This document shows positions 59,201 through 64,000 of a DNA stretch of 64,000 nucleotides, piece after piece. Position 1 is the stretch's first letter, and the number at the start of each line of letters is the position of its first letter. This DNA is from Sipunculus nudus (lineage: Eukaryota > Annelida > Sipuncula > Golfingiida > Sipunculidae). The stretch spans positions 66,346,159 through 66,410,158 of the forward strand of contig CM049313.1 in the NCBI GenBank assembly GCA_026874595.1. Reading direction: 5' to 3'. Made by a program: the position numbers and the translations under genes. The notes beneath the pieces were generated by a model that worked only from the letters and a program-made list of their open reading frames with translations, was not told the DNA's origin and did not search any database.

Positions 59201-62134
59201 GGGGGGGGGGGGGAAGAAGGGGGTTAGTGAGTTATCTTACATATTTTGTGAATCTTGCAATACCTCAATGGAGTAAACATATACTTACATTTAAATAATC
59301 TCTATTCTTTGAAAATCGCATTATGCAGTTAGGTTCACTCATCAACAGTGGTTATATGCTGTATTCTTTCCAATAAAACTCTGCTTGCTATAGCTCGGAT
59401 AGCTGGGTTTGCCACCAGGCGGTTGGCGCATTGCCAAGCGGATTTGGTAAGGCGGGTTTCAGTATCGGATGCACAATGCAATACCCAGCTCTTATATCTG
59501 ACCCAATTAAATAAACCCAACACAATATGTCCAGTCTAATGGCGATGTTGCGATGAGTTACCTTGTTGATATTTGATAATTTGAAAATAAGTGGTGATGT
59601 AGGTCATGGATACAAAGACTCGAGTTACATGGACTCAAGACCCCAAGAAATAAGACCGAGATTATCTTAAATCCAGTAGATAATGCTTTGTCACATATTA
59701 TTTGGTAATTTCTTTTAGGATATTACAAAAGGAGAATAATAGACATATCAACCTTTGGCATGTAGAGCTTGATAATTCGAACATTAAAGTAAGAATCATG
59801 TTTTAACTAACATGAAATGAAAAATAATAATTTCAAATTTTCATTTGATTGTTCTCAGGGTTATTTGTATTGGAAACTGACTTAGACTCGTATTTAAAAT
59901 TACTCATAGGAGGTGGACTTCGACTTGAACCTTAAGGACATGGACTGGGGCTCGGACACTACTGTTTTGACTGCATGGGACTTGAACTCAGAATCGGGTC
60001 ATGTGGACTCAACTTCATCACTGAAACTGATTAAACAATCATTCATAACAATTGTGATTTTTAATGCACAGTTAGAGTGAGCCACCTTTTAGATTACCTT
60101 TGTTAATATTAATATCATTATTCCAACATTGTTGTTGTTTGATAACTTTTAATGTCTCTTTCTCTTGTACAATCAACTTTTAAAATGTATATGAAATTTT
60201 ATTGTTTTATCTAAAATATATCGTGGACAAGCACACAAATACAAGTTAAAAAATACTGCCATTTTGATTATTCCAAAATTTTTATACATTTTATTTTTAT
60301 ATTAATACGTAATGAAAACTCATTAAGCCAGGTCATTGCCACTTAAACCATTGGCTAGAATCTATTCTAATTTGATCTTATTGGAATTTAGAACGATTTT
60401 TGACCGTATCTGGGATGGCTCTGGCAATTAAGCTTCGATGTAAGTCTAGAAGTACAGGCGCGACGAAAATTGGACCTTCAAGCTGTAATGACATGGGATT
60501 ACGAATTATATACATAGCGGAATCGTTAGAGGGACAAATTCGACTAGGCCACTGCAGATGAACTGAACGACCAGGGGCGGATCCAGCAATTAGGAAAAGT
60601 AGGGCTCGAACCCAGGAGGTCTTATGACAAAAATTCAAAATAGACCTTACTTCAAAAAGATGGTAAGAGACCTTTAGAAAAGGTCGCCGCGGCTGGAAAG
60701 GGGGGGGGGGGGGTTGCCGGACCCCCCTGATCCCCTGGAATCGGATTCTGCAATGCGTCATTGGCCTACTTTGAAGTTCCTACGAGGACAAATTCAATAA
60801 ACTTTTTATTGCCATGCTTTTGATATTTAAATAAAAACTATGGACATGTTGCACAAAGGACATTTATTGAAAAAAAACAGTATTTTCACAGTAGATAATG
60901 TCAAACTGGGTTTGACTGCATGAATTTCATTATCCGCTTAGTGGTATTTCGTGACAGATATGTTGAAGAGATTTATTCCTTTTTTATGCTGCCGGTTTAA
61001 AATGTATACACAAATAATACATCACGAAAACAATATGATTGCACACATCATATGGTTGCTTGGCCCTTATGCTGTAAACCAGTGGATGTAAACAATAAGA
61101 CCAGCCTCTATTCGATGGGAATGGTATTTTCTCGATTATTTTTATAAAAGGGTCAAATTTTATCTCTCGGTAATAAACGTCAGATATCAGAATAGGCCCC
61201 TTCAATACATTCACAATATATAGGTTATCCAGAGCACAGTATCACATCAGTTCTCAGTTGCTCTCGGGGAGTGCAAACACAACATTGTCCGGGTTTCCTC
61301 ATTTTGTATCCAAGAGTACAGGTACATCGTTTTTGCTTGCATGTCGATATTATAAAATTTAACATTTATGTAGGTTTTAAGGTTTATTTCCTTCCGAGAC
61401 CCTCCTCCTTGTGAAGCTGATGAGTAGAAGAATTATAATTGACCAATAGTTGACTTCAAATATCAACCAAATACCTGATAAATTATCGAACATCAAGATA
61501 GTTGCCAGAGGAATCTATGCAGGAAACGCACAGAGGCCGTTTTGCCCCACAGGTTCAGTCAGAGTTTATAAGGTTCTGGAGGTGTAGCTATATGTACATT
61601 CACAATATAAATTTATAAATAGTTTAATATTTTTAATATCCACTTGTACTTTATTTTGTATTGCTCAATTAGTATCTAAGTGTCTAGAAGAGGTTACCTG
61701 CATTATTCTAACAACTCGTCCTGATGAATAATGAGATGAAATTTGAGTAATATGTATTTTTTCTTCATATGTAGACAGGACAAGACAGGCCTCACTAGTC
61801 TCAGTTTAACACTACTTTGCTATCTTCATTTAAAAAAATAACAGCCCAGTACGGAGAAGCCACGCCGTTTATAACGTGTTCAACCCCAAAGAGGACATGA
61901 TGGTTATGCATGGATTTTAGGTAAGCTCAGATACTTCTGTATTGTGCTAAATTGCGCTGAATTATAGATAACTGTAGGAAGGGGTCTGAATAGTTAATAA
62001 ACTGAACAAACCCGTGAAAAACTTAACATTTTCACCACTTACCCAGAAGTGCTATTTACTCCATACACCGATGAAACTGTGGCCCAAGTCCAGGCCATAG
62101 CCGTAAACACAGACACCACCGTCATCCCCGACAT
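41203..62134 (-). CDS. Nicotinic acetylcholine receptor alpha-type subunit, divergent pore
   Basis: Seven exons total 1,299 bases and encode 432 aa: 62134-62043, 59157-58959, 54346-54237, 49903-49452, 43661-43581, 42605-42499, 41460-41203. All are GT-AG with consistent phases. A signal peptide spans about residues 1-25. The extracellular domain keeps the Cys-loop C166-C180 with 13 residues between. It also keeps the vicinal pair C232-C233 that marks alpha subunits, and the agonist aromatic box W94, Y132, W187, Y230 and Y237. Membrane segments lie near 256-275, 281-303, 313-335 and 405-423. The TM3-TM4 loop is only about 70 residues. TM2 departs from the usual motif: Asp-Arg at -1'/0', Ser290 at the 9' gate, Phe at 8', 11' and 12', and Arg298 at 17'. 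It should form or join a pentameric ligand-gated channel in neuronal or other excitable cells. Ligand and partner subunits are unknown. Confidence 0.93.
41461..42498. other. Receptor intron 6, no feature seen
   Basis: AT-rich. No element ends, RNA genes or coding motifs were recognised. Confidence 0.5.
42499..42605 (-). CDS. Nicotinic receptor exon 6, TM3
   Basis: 107 bases, acceptor gtttacag, donor gtcagt. It encodes AVCGYNMLMTAIACAASVIS and VNVRK, a hydrophobic helix with the basic stop-transfer expected of TM3. Confidence 0.87.
43500..43559. repeat. (AT)n microsatellite next to a splice donor
   Basis: About 25 AT units begin roughly 20 bases into the intron after receptor exon 5, just past the TM2 exon's donor. 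Confidence 0.9.
43581..43661 (-). CDS. Nicotinic receptor exon 5, TM2 pore segment
   Basis: 81 bases, acceptor ttccag. It encodes VAVFSAFFLLLLRLDNYIPP, which lines up without gaps against typical TM2 up to the conserved Pro at 23'. Donor gtacgg (phase 1) is chosen over gtaggg six bases later because only phase 1 keeps the TM3 exon open. Confidence 0.88.
43662..44589. other. Receptor intron 4 right part, (AT)n and C-tract
   Basis: It contains a C10 run near 44035-44044 and (AT)n at 44223-44272. Nothing coding was recognised. Confidence 0.5.
44590..49250 (-). pseudogene. Tx1/L1-like LINE, nearly full length but inactivated
   Basis: On the minus strand the order is ORF1 and then ORF2. ORF1 spans about 49190-48440, with RIFGVPK, DAAHRVGRHSRDPDSKPRAI and LKGTGIVMADDL. 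The ORF2 endonuclease, 48065-47577, has YAPN and WGGDFNVHL. A linker (GPSHWCFNNYLIND, 47426-47088) follows. The reverse transcriptase shows DLETAFDSVDHGF (46147-46410) and FADD (46049-46060). The C-terminal region is 45822-44600 (LSIYGRAEVARTK, CDFIWRG). Frameshifts and stops break every domain. It lies in receptor intron 4, in the same direction as the gene. Confidence 0.92.
48440..49190 (-). pseudogene. LINE ORF1 (RNA-binding) remnant
   Basis: An MNGKSKR-type start near 49187 is followed by a polar, coiled-coil-like stretch. The RRM/C-terminal domain follows (RIFGVPK to ADDLCKELHQLFYRA). Several in-frame stops. It precedes ORF2 by about 300 bases. Confidence 0.8.
49452..49903 (-). CDS. Nicotinic receptor exon 4, Cys-loop, loops B and C, TM1
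   Basis: 452 bases, acceptor tttgtag, donor gtgagt. It contains the Cys-loop (CAADTINFPYDEHTC), loop B GSW, loop C YICCPGSY and TM1 ending FWIPADRPDRVTM. A decayed Tx1/L1-like LINE occupies the following intron. Confidence 0.95.
49904..53760. other. Receptor intron 3, mostly featureless
   Basis: Besides the pogo-like MITE it contains C17 at 51580-51596 and a 28-bp direct duplication at about 52852-52908 (ccttatctctccatatagct). No coding frame was recognised. Confidence 0.6.
50484..50660. mobile_element. 177-bp pogo/Tc1-like MITE
   Basis: cagtaaaccct is inverted exactly at the other end (agggtttactg), with a TA on each side as expected for Tc1/mariner/pogo target duplication. The interior has alternating cgaccac motifs on one strand. 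It lies in receptor intron 3. Confidence 0.88.
53772..54085 (+). mobile_element. tRNA-derived SINE
   Basis: An A-box-like tggtctaggggcagagc (near 53798) and a B-box-like gagtttaaacctc (near 53839) are spaced as in a tRNA. A roughly 230-bp unrelated body follows (gcgggctttgctgacacc). It differs from the SINE at 193-628. It lies within 160 bases of receptor exon 3. Confidence 0.65.
54237..54346 (-). CDS. Nicotinic receptor exon 3, loop A
   Basis: 110 bases, acceptor gtttcag, donor gttatt. It encodes TWVDDILQWKPAAFGDIKDI and IWTPDISLY, matching the W-x-P-D loop A signature with Y132. Confidence 0.93.
54954..55043. repeat. Perfect 45-bp tandem duplication
   Basis: Units 54954-54998 and 54999-55043 are identical (aaaatgttattaagaaataa to cacacggcac). 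This indicates a recent slippage or unequal-exchange event. Confidence 0.97.
55679..55930 (+). CDS. Unrecognised 83-codon open frame
   Basis: It ends 26 bases before a Helitron 5' terminus. The product has YAYYYIYDADGHNLNCPVEY and no known motif. The preceding ttgcag could act as an acceptor, but no partner exon was found. Probably chance or captured debris. Confidence 0.15.
   Translation: MWLNLTRESLNQYSSYASVSEIFCTTLQGRSGLPEVILLVNLPSRDKINNFMSYAYYYIYDADGHNLNCPVEYMVCGNYIVKN
55956..57080 (+). mobile_element. Helitron-like 5' end with 528-bp tandem duplication
   Basis: It starts tctatatattaat preceded by A, like the complete copy at 58580. Two head-to-tail units, 56029-56556 and 56557-57080, differ at few positions. 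They contain gaccggcccgaaataatccc and gcggtagtgaatgca. No 3' hairpin was found before 57480, so the copy may be truncated or rearranged. Confidence 0.65.
57484..57983. repeat. Near-perfect 249-bp tandem duplication
   Basis: Units begin at 57484 and about 57733 with ttgtaattgtttttaattat and end ggtccggaagtgttttttt. Only about one base differs (gaataca against gaacaca), so the duplication is recent or recently homogenised. Confidence 0.95.
58580..58890 (+). mobile_element. Complete non-autonomous Helitron, 311 bp
   Basis: The 5' end is TC (tctatatattaat). The 3' end is CTAG at 58887-58890, preceded by the hairpin ccgtgc/gcacgg (58865-58879). It lies between an A and a T host base, as Helitrons require. 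No Rep/helicase. It is 68 bases from receptor exon 2. Confidence 0.88.
58959..59157 (-). CDS. Nicotinic receptor exon 2, N-terminal helix and loop D
   Basis: 199 bases, acceptor atacag, donor gtaaat. It encodes the N-terminal helix, the RPV turn, the VNMSLDLIQLV strand and W94 of loop D (IHIWKRL). A 311-bp Helitron ends only 68 bases beyond the donor, inside the intron. Confidence 0.93.
59158..62042. other. Receptor intron 1
   Basis: It holds G15 at 59199-59213 and a MITE at 60572-60750. Otherwise AT-rich with no recognised gene. Confidence 0.6.
60572..60750 (+). mobile_element. MITE, CAGNNGCGGATC family copy 2
   Basis: It matches the 15,074-15,272 element in the opposite direction: caggggcggatccag, attaggaaaag, gaacccagga, cttatgacaaaa. 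The right end has decayed (tcggattctg). A G14 run at 60700-60713 lies inside. No clear target duplication. Confidence 0.75.
62043..62134 (-). CDS. Nicotinic receptor exon 1, signal peptide
   Basis: 92 bases, donor gtaagt. It encodes MSGMTVVSVFTAMAWTWATV and then SSVYGVNSTSG, a Met start with a hydrophobic core and small residues near a likely cleavage site around residue 25. It is the first in-frame ATG of this hydrophobic segment, and the two overhanging bases fit exon 2. The 5' untranslated region was not resolved. Confidence 0.82.
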
Positions 62135-63015
62135 CGGTATCCCGGCGTGATGCTGTTTGTTTACTGGCGCCCGTGTCAGCAACACCTGCGCGAGTTGTAA
62201 GGCCACTGTTTCTTATTATACGCCACAGCTTCTTCTTAAAAGCTTAGGAATAATCACCACGCCTGCTACTACTGTACCAGTCATACGTAACAGACATGTA
62301 CTACAAGTCCCTCCCCCCTCTCAATCCCTCCCTCCCGCTCTCTTTTCCTCTCTTAGATGCAACCACTGATGATCAATAGCGTAGTAAAGCTATCTGAACA
62401 GAGATCGATATGCTGCTCCAACGCATCTGTTTTCTCACATGGCCTTCTCTCAAATCAAATCCAATAAACAAACACGCTGTAGAGAAATATGATATAGGTA
62501 CGTAAAAGAATGAAGAATATGTGTTTCACAAGCTAATATAACTGTATTTTAATTAAGCTTTGTTTAACATCCAGGTGTTTCGCTTAAGGAACAATACGGT
62601 TTAATTCCTTTTTTTCTTTCTTTTTTTTCACAGCCTAGCATAAAATGACAGGCTATATAATATATCATATGTATTATATATAAGTGTATCTCATAAAAGT
62701 ATTATATAGATTAATTGTAATTGTATTTGGCCAAATGTTTTTATTATTGATACCGGTAGGACGTGTAAAAATAAATGTGTTCTTTTGCTATGATAGTTCT
62801 GCATGGCCAGGCATAAGCGAAAATATACTTAATTCAGTATTCTAGTTCGGGAGTTACTTCAGGCGTTTACTTACGATGTGACAATACACAACAAACCTTT
62901 CGAAAGTTTAATTTGAGTCAGGATGACATCATGCTCCTCGAATCGGTACATTTGGTTGTTAAAGCTGCCCATTCGCCTACCTTTTAAAAAAGAATTCATG
63001 TGAGTTCTGGCCTCC

Positions 63016-63055
<40 letters not shown>

Positions 63056-64000
63056 TTATCTACGGATGATTCTGGTAATGAAAAGTTCTTATTATGTCCC
63101 GTGAAGAATGATTGCATTTGTTTATCATTAACATGTTTGTAAACACAGCAATGTTGCCGAACGGAAAAAAAACCCATTAAAGGTCACTTGTTGCAAAACG
63201 CCATTTGCAAAGTTTGTCTGACCTGGAGCTTTTTTTTAATTTTTTTTATTTTGGCATATATAATATATAATAAACACATCCATATAAACAAAACAAGCAG
63301 CCTGTATGCGGTGATACCCACAATTTCTGGCCTTTTTTTTTTATAAAAGCTCGAAGGGATTACCCTTAGTTTCTAAAGGTCCCTTTTGAGTTACTCACGG
63401 AAAGGGGCGGATTGAGGATTTTGGAAATTACCGTTAGTTACAGTTTAAACAGAGGGCATAATTCCTAAAATTTTACACAACTCTAGGAAGTGGGTTTACC
63501 TTTAAGAATATCGGGAACAAATTACTCCCTAATCCGTACGATCCATCTCAATAGGCTATATTTTTTCATGGATAAGAGACAAAGGGTTTCAACCGAACGA
63601 ATGAACGAACGAACCAACCAGAAAGTGGAGCCTTTGTTTGAGCTGATCGCGTTGACTTCAGTAAGCCAGAGCCTATATCAGCTCCCTCAACAACAACAAA
63701 AAGAAAAGTTTTATTCCAGGTATTGACCTTCACATATTGTAAGGAGTAATAAAGCTAGTTGTGTGAATTTTAATTGTAGATCACACTCCGAGAGACTATT
63801 TTTAATGATAGGAAACCGTCGTAGTTTAATTATTGGTGACACCAGCTATAATATACGTTTATTATCCTGATACATGCAGGTTGTCACAACATTTAATGTA
63901 ACAGAGCAGATCGATGAGAGGGACATCTAACCATCTCGCACCGAGTATTAACTGTGCCTGTCGGCCATGTTTCAAAAGCTATTGTATATGACACCAATAT
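62135..64000. other. Receptor upstream region
   Basis: The promoter and 5' UTR should lie here. (AT)n occurs at 63019-63052. Open frames at 62157-62369 and 63490-63726 on the plus strand have no motif. No CpG-rich or TATA arrangement could be singled out. Confidence 0.4.

Overview
This is a 64 kb piece of an AT-rich, repeat-dense, intron-rich animal nuclear genome. The best guess is a marine bivalve mollusc. The evidence is the split genes with GT-AG introns, a divergent alpha-type nicotinic receptor of the kind expanded in molluscs, Tx1/L1-like and CR1/L2-like LINEs, Helitrons, tRNA-SINEs, and non-autonomous elements built round internal satellite arrays. No species is claimed. There are no bacterial, phage or CRISPR features.

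Three host genes are supported, all on the minus strand, and exon phases agree at every junction. (1) From 924 to about 11,244: the N-terminal half of a nucleoplasmin-domain FK506-binding nuclear protein (FKBP39/46 type), whose PPIase end lies beyond base 1. (2) From 19,643 to 32,181: a complete five-exon gene for the 60S ribosome-assembly factor RSL24D1/RLP24, predicted at 162 aa. (3) From 41,203 to 62,134: a complete seven-exon nicotinic acetylcholine receptor alpha-type subunit, predicted at 432 aa. It keeps the agonist aromatic box but has Ser in place of Leu at the 9' pore-gate position and a short cytoplasmic loop.

Almost everything else is intronic or intergenic repeat. 1-850: 40-bp minisatellite split by tRNA-derived SINEs. 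1.96-5.7 kb and 7.2-9.8 kb: composite elements and a degenerate BED-finger transposon in the FKBP introns. 11.5-14.1 kb: microsatellites. 14.6-18.7 kb: satellite-bearing elements, a MITE and a 5'-truncated CR1/L2-like LINE. 20.6-23.9 kb and 26.0-29.2 kb: large elements with internal arrays, the second carrying a hAT-like insertion, both inside RSL24D1. 30.2-31.6 kb: a triplication and a long inverted repeat. 33.6-34.8 kb: a transposon nested in a transposon. 36.4-37.8 kb: LINE debris. 38.8-40.6 kb: a third relative of the 1.96 and 20.6 kb elements. 44.6-49.2 kb: a near full-length but decayed Tx1/L1-like LINE in a receptor intron. 50.5-58.9 kb: a pogo-like MITE, a SINE, tandem duplications and Helitron ends.

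The three genes have no evident shared pathway. The two most unusual signals are the receptor pore sequence and the recurring architecture of short terminal inverted repeats enclosing about ten head-to-tail units of 145-180 bp, seen in several unrelated element families.
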